Source: Molossus alvarezi (Eukaryota; Chordata; Mammalia; Chiroptera; Molossidae). From it: a stretch of DNA of 64,000 nucleotides. Of this stretch, positions 1 to 9,200 are shown in pieces. Positions within the stretch are counted from its first letter, which is position 1; every line of letters begins with the position of its first letter. The position numbers and the translations under genes were made by a program. The notes below the pieces were generated by a model. That model was not told the DNA's origin, searched no databases, and saw only the letters and a list, made by a program, of their open reading frames with translations. Where the stretch lies: contig CM073887.1 in assembly GCA_037176705.1 (NCBI GenBank), forward strand, positions 60,907,001 through 60,971,000, in the 5' to 3' direction.

Positions 1-201
1 ACAGAGTGGCCCCAGTCACCAGGCCACCTTCAGTCATCTGTGGGCCTCCCATGGGCTGGCTGGAGGCAGGGGCTGGTTTATCTCACTGGGCCTGTCTGCT
101 CCTCTGTCTGCACTCAGGAAGCTGGGGGTGCAGGTCCAGCAGATAGAAAGCCCAAAGCCAGTTGGCTGAAGCCCAGAGCAGCGGTGCCTAGCCCCGACAG
201 C
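1..201 (+). promoter_or_regulatory. F2RL3: 5' flank / probable 5' UTR of F2RL3
   Basis: This is the sequence immediately upstream of the PAR4 start codon. It is GC-rich and I see no TATA box. The upstream in-frame ATG at 40 lacks similarity to the PAR4 N-terminus, whereas the ATG at 202 begins a typical signal peptide. The transcription start cannot be set from sequence alone. Confidence 0.4.
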
Positions 202-310
202 ATGTGGGCACTCCTGCTGCTGTGGCCCCTGGCACTGGGATTCAGCCTTGAGGGTAGCACCCGGACCCCCAGTGTCTACGATGAAGGCGGAAGCACCAGC
301 GGAGGAGATG
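202..310 (+). CDS. F2RL3: F2RL3 coding exon 1 (signal peptide)
   Basis: Encodes residues 1-36 plus one base: a hydrophobic signal peptide followed by the acidic exodomain start ending in GGD. The donor is G|GTAAGTG at 311. A small first exon carrying the signal peptide and one large second exon is the usual PAR gene layout. Confidence 0.95.
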
Positions 311-1648
311 GTAAGTGACTCCAGGTGCTACCTTGGGGCTGGGGGGCATCATAAATGGGCAGGAGGGCACAGGGGACTAGGGGACCTCCAGGCCAGCTCT
401 GAGCCCACAGGGTGGCAGTTTCTATATCTAACTCTGTCCCACCAACCTGGGGACTCCTGAGAGCTGGGGCCTGGACTGCAGCCCTGGGTTGGGGGAACCA
501 TCCAGCAGGAGGGACTGGTTGAAGGGCGGGGATGACGCCTGGGTTCTCAGTGCCTCCTTCCCTTTCCTCCTCCAGATGGTCCACTAGGATCTTGGACCAT
601 GCCCCGGGGGGCGACACTTTGCCCACCACAGGGCCCACGCAGCTTCCCAGGCTGGCTCTGTGCCAACAACAGCAACACTCTGGAGCTTTGGGACAACTCT
701 CGGGCACTGCTGCTGGGCTGGGTGCCCACAAGGCTGGTGCCCGCTCTCTATGGGCTGGTCCTAGTGGTGGGGCTGCCCGCCAACGGCCTGGCACTATGGG
801 TGCTGGCCACGCGAGTGCCTCGGCTGCCATCCACCGTGCTGCTCATGAATCTGGCAGCTGCTGACCTGCTGCTAGCTCTGGCCTTGCCACCCCGCATCGT
901 CTACCATCTTCGGGGCCAGCGCTGGCCCTTTGGTGAGGTCGCCTGTCGCCTAGACACAGCCGCACTCTATGGCCACATGTACTGCTCCGTGCTACTGCTG
1001 GCTGCCATCAGCCTGGACCGCTACCTGGCTGTGGTACACCCACTGCGGGCCCTCGCCCTGCGAGGCCCGCACCTGGCCATGGGGCTTTGCACCGTGGCCT
1101 GGCTGGTGGCGGCTACCCTGGCACTGCCCCTGGGGCTGCAGCAGCAGACCTTCCGGCTGTCACACTCAGACCATGTGCTCTGCCATGACGTACTGCCCAT
1201 GGGTATCCAGGGCTCCTACTGGCGACCCACCTTCATCTGCCTGGCTGTGTTCGGCTGCCTCCTGCCCCTGCTGGCCATGATCCTCTGCTATGGGGCCGCC
1301 CTGTGTTCACTGGCCTCTGGGGGCCAGCGTTACAGCCACGCGCTAAGGTTGACTGCGCTGGTGCTGGCCTCGGCCCTGGTCTTCTTCACCCCCAGCAACG
1401 TGCTGCTGCTGCTGCACTACTCGGATCCAGGCCCGGAGGCCTGGGGGAACCTGTATGCTGCCTATGTGCCCAGCCTGGCACTCAGCACCCTCAACAGCTG
1501 CGTGGACCCCTTTGTCTACTACTATGTGTCGACCGAATTCACGGACAAAGTGCGGGAGGTGATGCTCCGCTGGGTGCTGAGTTCCACCACAGCCTCCAGG
1601 GAGCAGGGCAGCCCAGGAACGGGCACCAAGTTCTCATCACTTGTGTGA
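202..1648 (+). CDS. F2RL3: Proteinase-activated receptor 4 (thrombin receptor), two coding exons
   Basis: PAR4 is a class A G-protein-coupled receptor in the plasma membrane of platelets and other cells. Thrombin cuts its extracellular N-terminus and the new end acts as a tethered agonist, signalling through Gq and G12/13. The spliced product has 393 residues (human 385). Visible features are a signal peptide (MWALLLLWPLALGFS), the conserved stretch TPSVYDE, a cleavage site QGPR/SFPGWL (Arg58), seven hydrophobic segments, SLDRY after TM3, CHDVLP in loop 2 and the PAR-type DPFVYYY in TM7. The start at 202 matches the human N-terminus. Exon 1 ends in phase 1 and exon 2 restores the frame. Compared with human, the exodomain is 11 residues longer, contains an extra Cys52, and has a different ligand and acidic cluster. 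Identity is very secure; functional effects are inference. Confidence 0.97.
311..575 (+). other. F2RL3: F2RL3 intron
   Basis: A 265-base GT-AG intron whose acceptor follows a strong pyrimidine tract (CCTTTCCTCCTCCAG, ending at 575). A weaker in-frame acceptor (ACTAG, ending at 587) would remove four residues ahead of the cleavage site. No other feature is seen. Confidence 0.85.
576..1648 (+). CDS. F2RL3: F2RL3 coding exon 2 (exodomain, seven TM helices, tail)
   Basis: Starts AT|GGT, restoring the frame after exon 1, and ends TGTGTGA. It carries the cleavage site (Arg codon 638-640, new N-terminus SFPGWL 641-658), the receptor core and a short tail ending SSLV. TM2 reads MNLAAAD (Ala codon at 857), the position of the human Ala120Thr polymorphism. 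Intracellular loop 2 reads LRALALR (1043-1063), where human has LRARALR. Confidence 0.96.
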
Positions 1649-1689
1649 CAGCCCCTCAGGAGACAGGCAACAAAAAGGGGTTGTACTGA

Positions 1690-2110
1690 ATTGAATAGGC
1701 TCTCCCTCTAAATTCATGTCCACCAGGAACCTCTAATGAGCTTGTCTGGAAATAGGGTCTTCGTTTGGAAATAGATGTAATTAGTGAAGATGAGGTCACA
1801 CAGGGGTAGGGTCAGCCCTAAAGTTTATATGACTAATGTCCTTATAAGAAGGCAGAAACACAGGGAAGAAGGCCATGTGACCATGGAGTTAGAGATCTTG
1901 GCCACAAGCTAAGAACACCAAGGATTGCTGGCGGCCGCCAGAAGCCTGGACAGCAGCCTGGGAGGGACTCCCCACCAGGTCCTCCAGGGGACCCAACCTT
2001 GCTGATACCCTGATATTAGACTTCTGGCTTCCAGAATTGAGACAATAAATTTGTTGTTTTAAGTCACCTGGCTTGTGGTACTTGGTTACAGCAGCCCCAG
2101 GAAACCAAGA
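1690..2110 (+). mobile_element. MaLR/ERVL-type LTR-like repeat
   Basis: Matches a mammalian repeat consensus I recognise: 'GGAAATAGGGTCTTCG', 'GATGAGGTCA', 'GTCCTTATAAGAAG', 'GCCATGTGACCATGGAG' and an end with AATAAATTTGTTGTTTTAAG. It begins about 40 bases after the F2RL3 stop and has related copies at 27523, 29765 and 58415. The family label is from memory. Confidence 0.65.
2044..2049 (+). terminator. F2RL3: AATAAA, likely F2RL3 polyadenylation signal (repeat-derived)
   Basis: The first AATAAA downstream of the PAR4 stop codon; none occurs in 1649-1689. It lies in the conserved tail of the LTR-like repeat, where such copies often provide poly(A) signals. Use by F2RL3 is inferred. Confidence 0.45.
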
Positions 2111-3009
2111 CAGGGGTTAAACATAGATTCCCAGGCCAAGGTGGGGATGAGACAAGGCTGATGTTCCTGGACCTGCTGGAGAACCCTGCCCAGGAGGCGG
2201 CTCAGGCCCTCCCATCCCCTGGTGGCCCAAGCAGCGGGAACCTGCTTAGCGGTTCTTGTTCTCAGAAGTTCAGCTCCTGGTCCCAGGGTTTGGGTAATCA
2301 CTGTGGAAATCCCACTCTGCTCCCTAAAACCCCGTGGGAGCCATTGGGCTCAGTCTCCTGCTGTCCCCTGACTGCAAGATGTCATCTCTTCCTGTTTACC
2401 TGACCTCTGATTTCTCTTCTCATTTGATGTTAACTCCCCCGCTCCAGGACCAGGGGGAGGAAACTAAAGGGGGGATGCTGTGTGCCTGGCAGGGAATTCA
2501 GTCTCTGACCCCACCCCCAGCTGTTTACAGCCTGTTCTGAGCCGAGTGGGACGGGACCCCATGTGGAAAGGCAGCTGCCACCCCTCCACTCCGTGTTGTC
2601 AAGAGCCACTGGGGCATCAACTGTGCAGTCAGCAAGCCTCCTAAGGCGGAGGGAGTGGGCCATTCCTGGATTCACACTGGCCCTGTCTCTGGTCTGGGGA
2701 AGACTGAGCTGGCGAGGGGCAGCCCAGGGACACACACACTCCTGGGGAGGGGTAAGATCAGCAGAGTGTTGCGACGTCGGTAGCCTGGTGTGATGGTGCA
2801 TTACTTTCTAAGATGTTACCATTGGAAGAATCTGGGTGTGATTTCTTACAAATGCACGGGAATCTGGTTATCTTGGGGTGCACGTGTGTGACATCCTCCT
2901 CTCCACCCTGCTCTGGAAGTTGCGCTGTTGATGAAGGAACAGAGGCCTGGGGCCAGATGGGAAGTGGGGCTCTAGCTTTGGGGCTGGCCCCCAAGGCCAA
3001 AGCCTGGCA

Positions 3010-3210
3010 GTGACTCTGTGGAAATGAGCTTTTATTATACCAGCAGCTTCCAGGGATTGAAAAATGGGGCTTGGGCCAAGGAGCTTCCCCTCAGAGACAG
3101 GAAGGGGTCAGGGGCACGGGAAACTGCTGGCGCTGCACCACGGGGACCTCAGGGGTCGGGGCAGCCACCTCAGGTCCTGGAGGGGTCTTTGTGCAGCTCT
3201 GACTGTTGTT
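3010..3210 (-). CDS. CPAMD8: CPAMD8 exon w39 (terminal exon: C-terminus and 3' UTR)
   Basis: A strong acceptor (TATTTATTTCAG, ending at 3211) precedes this exon and the poly(A) signal follows. Entering with two carried bases gives 34 residues beginning [11 protein letters not shown] and a stop at 3108-3110. If the phase were 0 the frame would read [11 protein letters not shown] and stop at 3091-3093. The first option is the only one compatible with w38, but the C-terminus is poorly conserved and an unseen exon could intervene. Confidence 0.6.
3031..3036 (-). terminator. CPAMD8: AATAAA polyadenylation signal of CPAMD8
   Basis: TTTATT on the + strand reads AATAAA on the - strand, about 75 bases beyond the predicted stop. 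Cleavage would fall near 3010-3020. This fixes the 3' end of the gene. Confidence 0.7.
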
Positions 3211-6200
3211 CTGAAATAAATACCACATGCGAGTGAGGGTGGGGAGGCAGGCCGATGTGAGAGGGTCACAAAAAGGAATCAGACCGTAGCTGGAGAGTCC
3301 TGGCAGGAGAGCAGGTCTGGGCATGCGGTTCAGTGGGTGGCAGAGCTGGGCAACCCCTGGGGTGTGGAGGGGGATGGTCCTCTAGGGGGCGTGCTGGAGG
3401 ACCTGGGGTTCAGAGCGTGAGGCCTTGACAGCAGTAAGATCCAGGTGCAACTGCCCGAGACTACACATTCAGGCATGCCTGGGGCGAGACTGGGCGGAGT
3501 GTAGGGACTGTGACAGTCCTGGTACAGCTCTGGATCTGGGGAGGCTCTCAGTGGTCCAGGTTCCCCAAAGGGAGGCCAGGGCTTTGCATTCGGGAGAAAG
3601 GTGGCCAGTTTCATTTCAAAGTTGCTGGTGAGGGAATGATGCTCTATCCTTGATGTGTCCAGAGTTGTGTCCTCTCAGAAATAGCCCATAGACCATGAAT
3701 TCTTTCCAAAAACATCCCTCCTTCCCAGGGCAGAATGTCTGGCTGAAGGAGCTGCTCTGGGCCACAGAAAGGGGACACTCAGCCCCAGAATGGAGACTGG
3801 GGTGCCTAGAGCTCCAGCTGCAGCTGAAGAGTTGGGGGGTGGCGATGGGCCTCCAGCCACCTCCACCCTCCATGGGAGGGAAGGGCTGGTCCCCCAGGAG
3901 GTCAGTCATCCATCAGGGCTGGTCAGGTCTCTGTGGTTTGGTTTACAGGGTTCATGTGGAGCCGGGGGTCACCTGGGGCAGGGTCCACCAGCCCAGCAGG
4001 CAATCAGGGAGCTCTGCAGTCAGCGGCCTCCTTCTCGTGGAGCAGACAGGAACAGGAAGCAGCCAGAGCCAGTTCTGCTCTGAGCACTAGGAAGAGAAGC
4101 CACTCTGACTGATGGGAAAGAAGGAGACAGACGCTGTGGCTGCCAGGTCTTGGGCCCTGTGCTCTCCCTGGCCCTGCCTCCACGTGCTCAGCCCAGCTGC
4201 CGTGCCACTGACACAGCAGAGCCCCTCATGCCCCCGCCCACCCCTACTGGGCCACAAAGAGCTGAGCAGCCTACGTGGAACCACTAACCAAACTGAAAAC
4301 TATCTGAGGACCTCAACTCAGCTGTGGAAAAGGAGGAACTATTGATACACAAAACCACAGGATGGATCAACAGGGAACTCTGCTGAGAAATCCAATCTCC
4401 AAAGGTTGCATACTCTACAGTTCTATTTACATAGCATTCCTGAAATACAAAATTGCAGAGGGAGAACCAATGAGCGGTTGGGGGCGGGGGCTATAAAACG
4501 GCAGCAACAGGGATCCTTGAGTTGTCGAGCTGTTTGTTCTGTGCCTTGAATGGGTCCTGGTTACACTAATCTACACCTGATGAAAACTTGCCAGACTCAA
4601 TTGCAAATGAGCGCATGTGAAAGTGGTGACATAGGTTTAAGATGGTGGACTGGCCCTGGCTGGTGGCTCTGTTGGTTGGAGTGATGTCCATACACCAAAA
4701 GGTTGCAGGTTTGATTCCCGGTCAGGGCACATACCCTAACTGGGGTGAATGCAAGAGGCAACTGATCGATGTTTCTCTCCCTCTCCCTTCCTCTCTCTCT
4801 AAAAATCAATAAAAACATTAACAAAAATCCCCTCTCCAAAACAAAAACAAAAGCAGACACCTCCGAAGGCACTGGAGAGAGCTGGCAGATGCCAAAGGGG
4901 AGAGTTGAGAGCTGTACAGATGACAGAGCAGCAGGAAAGACCAGTGAGGACAAAAACGGAGACTCGTGACTTCAAGGGTGGTACGTTTGGGGTAATGTGG
5001 TACAATATTCACCCCCAGTAGACCAGAAAGTTTAAGGATATATACTATAGTCCCCAGAGCTACCACTAACAAAATAGGGCTAAAAGGACACTAGCTAAAT
5101 TAAAAAAAATTCTAAAAAAATACTCAATTAATCCAAAAGAGAGCGTGAAGAGAGGAACAGATGGGACAAGACAAAAATACTCCAACAGTAGCCTTAACCC
5201 AGCTTTACCAATAATTCTAGTAAACACATGTGGAATGATGTACCCTGAAGCTCTGGGACTTCGGTGGGTGCTGATGGAAAAGCATTCTGGCTGGGTTTGC
5301 TCAATTGGGGTTAGAAGCAGCTGGTATGGGGTGGCTAAGACCCTCTTAAAGGAAGTCTGGGCTCAGAGGACAGAGCCTGAGGCCTAATGGTGCAGCCAGC
5401 CCCAAGGACCTGACACATAACGGGGCTGATAGATCAATCTGTTGCTATAACTTCTTGAATTGAGTTTGTTGTAGCTTACACTCAAAAGATAGGCCTCCTC
5501 CAGGAAGTCTGCTCAGAAGCCCCCTCCCAGCCTCACCCGGTAGGGTTCTCTGACCACTTCCATTGGGGTGACAAAGTCTCTCTCCCTGACCAAACTCCAC
5601 TCAGGCTCCTCTGTGCTCTTTTTCAACTAAGTCTCCAGTTTGGGACTGCTGTGTTCCTTTCGTACTGTCCCATTGCAAGAATCCACTAAGTCAGTTTAGC
5701 CAGAATCCCCACCTTCCATATTTGATCGCCCTTATACCTATCAGGTTCCTCCCCCACCCCCTTCAACCCCCCAGGGGATAATGTCTGATCACCCAGCCTG
5801 CCTTCAGCCAAGAGTCCTGTCGGGTTGGTTTAGCCAGAGTCCCCCTTACCCCTGATGTTTCCTTTTAGTAATTTTCCATCCACTGCCGCGCCCCTGCACC
5901 CACCCGGCCACAAATCCCCACTTCTTCTTGTATTCGGAGTTGGGTCCAATCGCTCCCCACTGCAAGACTCCCTCTACCTATCTCAATAACCCCCCTGAAC
6001 AGAGCATTCCTTGTGTCATGAACATTTTCTAGAACAGTGGTCCTGAGCCCAGTGGGTCCCAGGGACAGGTCTGTCCTGGGGTCTAGCCATACCCTGCGCA
6101 GACAGGCTGTTCTCTGATGTGTGTTGGATGAATGTGGGTGGGGGAGATGGGATCCCCCACCTTGTCACTCCTACTCTCTGCCTGGCTAGTGGAGAAGGGT

Positions 6201-9200
6201 GGGGACAGACTGAGCTCTCACCTGTCCTCCGCCTCCCCCTCCAAGTCCATGACCTCATGGCTGACTGACAGGTGCCCAGGGTCCAGGGGGACTGGGTCAT
6301 AGTTGTAATTATAAGCAGAGGCTGGGGTCGGCTGCTCTGGAAAGAAGGGGGACTTAGTAGGTAAAGGTTGCTGGAGACAGCCCAGAGGAACCCAGGAGAG
6401 GATATGTACAGCCTAGAGCAACAGACAGGAGATAAGAGGTCATGAGAGAGGGGAAGAGTCGCAGAGGTCAGAGATGGGGAGATGCAGAGAGGCTCAACGT
6501 TGGTGTGGGGGTGGGAGGAGACTTAGCAAGACAGGCAAGGAGATGCCGAAAGACTCAGAGGGAGGATAGGAAGTCAAAGGAACAGAGAAATGGAGACTGG
6601 GGGTGAGATGGGGCCACAAATAAGGGGGAAAGCTGAAGGGAGGGGCGACAGAGGGAACCTGGTTCAGCAAGGGGAAGAGAGGCACAGACCCATGCGGTGG
6701 GGGAAGGGCGGGAGGCGAAGGACACAGCTGGGAGCAGCGAAATGGAGGGAGAGAGTAAAACATAAGTGGGAGGGGAGATGTGTGCGTTTTGGTGGGGGGT
6801 TGAGAGACACCCCCCGCACACACACACACACACACAAGCAGGAACCAGGAGTTGGGAAGGGGGGCCCTTGCCAAGGCACATGGAAGAAGGTGACCAGGAG
6901 GGGAGGGGAGGGGAGAGGAGGGGCGGGCAGAGAATAGGAGGGGTGATGCAGGACAGGGCGGCTGAGGTGATGGGGAGAAGGGGAGGTGCTGGGCTGGAGG
7001 GGATGGAGCGGAGAGTGTGATAGGGAAGATGAGTCGGCACACCAAGGCGAGGGAGCTTCCCGAGGCCGGGCGCCTGTGGGTCCTCACCGAGGGAGCAGCG
7101 GCCAGGGGGCGCGGGCTCCAACCTCACGCCGCCGTGGCATGCGGCCTCCTGCAGGTGGCAAGCACTGGTGTAGACCACGCCGTCGGAGCCGCACACCGGG
7201 TCCCCACGGGCGCCACAGTCTCGGGCGCAGTCGCAGCGTGTGACTGCTGCCCCTTCCTCCGGGTCAGCCGCAGGGCCCCGCTCGCCAGGGGACCAGCCTG
7301 GGGAGCGAGACAAAGTCGGCAAAGCCCAGGGGACCCCACTCCCCACCTGGCCTGTGTCTCCCACCATGCCTGGATCGGGACAGGTCCCTGGGGCCCCGGA
7401 ACTTCGCTCCCCAAGTGTGGGGCTTGGTGCGCTACCGTGACTGGGAGGCTCTGAGCCTTCACATGGTGTAATTTGTTTCACGTATTTGCATAATACTTAC
7501 TAAAATAAAATTTTAATTTAAAAAAGTTTAAGTTAAAAGCATTTCAAGAAGTTTGGAAGATAAAAGTCCCCGGGGACGCCCCCCCTCCCCCCGACCTTTA
7601 TTGCGGCTACTCTGAGCTCAGGGGGAGCACCCGCTGTCCCCACCCCCTCAGGATTGGGGGGAGGGAAAGGCAGGGGCTCTCCTCGGAGCTGGGGTCTCAG
7701 ACAGCCCGCCCGCACTCAGCCCTGCGGCTCAGCCCCACGCCCTCAGCACAAAACGCGCGCCTTTGACCACGCCAGGTCCTGCCGTACAACGCTGACCCCT
7801 TCCCCGCCCGGCCAGCCCCCTTCCCCGCTCTGATCTCAGCCCCAAGCAGACTGTCCCCTCCGCACTCACCAGGGCCTTGGGCCGCGGAGCGCTCGACTTC
7901 GTTGCACGCGGGGCCTGCGCACAGCTCCCGGGCAAGCGGGCTGCGCGCGCTGACATTGTAGAAGCGCGTGGCCTCAAAGGCTGCGGGGCGAGGGGGACCG
8001 GTGACCATGTAATAGGGGCAGGGTGAGGGGCCGAGCTGGGGTGCGGGAGGGTGGCGCGGGCCTACCAGGCTCATAGTAGTCGTACACTGAGATGGGCAGC
8101 GCAGACGTCCTGCCCACCACGTGCTCGCGGAGCGCCCGGAACTGCACACAAGTCAGGCACCGGCCAGAAATCTGCAGGGCAGCAGACGCTGTCTGAGCTG
8201 GGTCCCCTAGGCCAGGGCTCTATGGTGCCCCAAAACTTTGGTGGGCCCAGACTTGCTGATTTTGGGGTACCGGGGGGGGGGTGTGAAACACGGAAACCTG
8301 CTCCCATTTCAGTTCTGTGGGCCCTTTTGTCCCATCTGGAAATAAGTGTCAGCTGGCCTTTCAAGCCCCGTAGTCCTGTAGCCGGGTCCCTCCTTCACTC
8401 TGTGTGTGACATTTAGTTCATTCACAATGTTGTGTAACCATCACCTCTATGTAGTTCCAGAACATTCTAAAGGACACCCTGTCCCCATTAGCAGTCATTC
8501 CCCATCCCCCCCTTCCCTGTCCCCCTCCCCATCCCCTGGCAACCACTAATCTTTCCGTCTGTATGGATTTGCCAGTTCTGGACATTTCATATAAATGCGA
8601 TCACATACTATGTGGTCTTTTGTGTCTGACCTCTCTCAGCACCTTTTTGAGGTTCATTCAGTTGTAGTGTGTGTCAGTGCTTCACTCCTTTTCATGGCTG
8701 AGTAATATTCCACCCCCTTCCCAACGTTTTCCACCAAAACCAGCTGGCTGGGGCACACCGCCATCAGTCACACCCGCTATGCCTGAGTTTACTCTCCTAG
8801 TGTCTTTTTCATGGCATGAGATATTTGGAGGAACCACACTGGGCAATGATGCTGTTCCCTCACCAGTGTGGGTGCTGAGGAGGCCTCTGCCCACCGCCCT
8901 GGCTGGCAGTACCTCATCAAAGTAGAAGAAAACTCTGTGTCCAGCCACCTCGTACCTCTTCAGTGCCATATGCTGGTCAAGGAGCAGCTGGTGAGGAAGC
9001 CAGAGGTCAGGGTTCCCCCAGCCCCTCTGCCTGCAATGCTTCTTCCTCCCCAATCTCTTTGGGATTCACACTGCTCAATGGTAGGTAGGCCTGGGGAAGC
9101 CAAGGCCCCAGAGGCTGTGGGGGTTTGCCCACTGTCATCAACAAGCCCCCATGGGCAGGGTCCAGGGGATGACAATCAGCACTCCCCAGGCCCTGCCAGC

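Larger units (their letters stand above)
1649..3009. other. Region between the converging 3' ends of F2RL3 and CPAMD8
   Basis: Holds the F2RL3 3' UTR, an LTR-like repeat at 1690-2110, and about 900 bases with no convincing coding potential. The short ORFs here have no splice logic or recognisable similarity. Confidence 0.7.
3211..6221. other. CPAMD8: CPAMD8 intron w38-w39
   Basis: A 3.0 kb intron holding L1 pieces (4321-4625, 4985-5215), a VES SINE (4653-4825) and a possible LTR remnant (5440-6005). The ORFs at 3330-3910 have no supporting similarity. Confidence 0.75.
7040..8170. promoter_or_regulatory. CPAMD8: CpG-rich island over CPAMD8 exons w35-w37
   Basis: CpG dinucleotides are frequent (for example GCGCGCGC near 7945) compared with flanking introns. 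It lies near the 3' end of the gene, so it is an intragenic island rather than the known promoter. Formal CpG observed/expected was not computed. Confidence 0.45.

Noticed and set aside
276..830. 184-codon ORF on the - strand over F2RL3
   Set aside because: Shadow of the GC-rich PAR4 exons; no similarity.
3330..3614. 94-codon - strand ORF near the CPAMD8 3' end, possible extra exon
   Set aside because: No homology; a join from w38 (phase 2) to w39 needs no insert, and no well-phased splice pair was found.
4465..4510. CCAAT box, GC box and TATAAAA in promoter-like spacing on the + strand
   Set aside because: The surrounding 300 bases follow the L1 3' tail, where 'GGGGGCTATAAA' arises from the consensus; no ORF follows.
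6555..7087. Kazal-frame ORF continuing beyond the w37 donor
   Set aside because: A strong donor (G|GTGAGG) ends the exon and the continuation is low-complexity translation of the purine tract.
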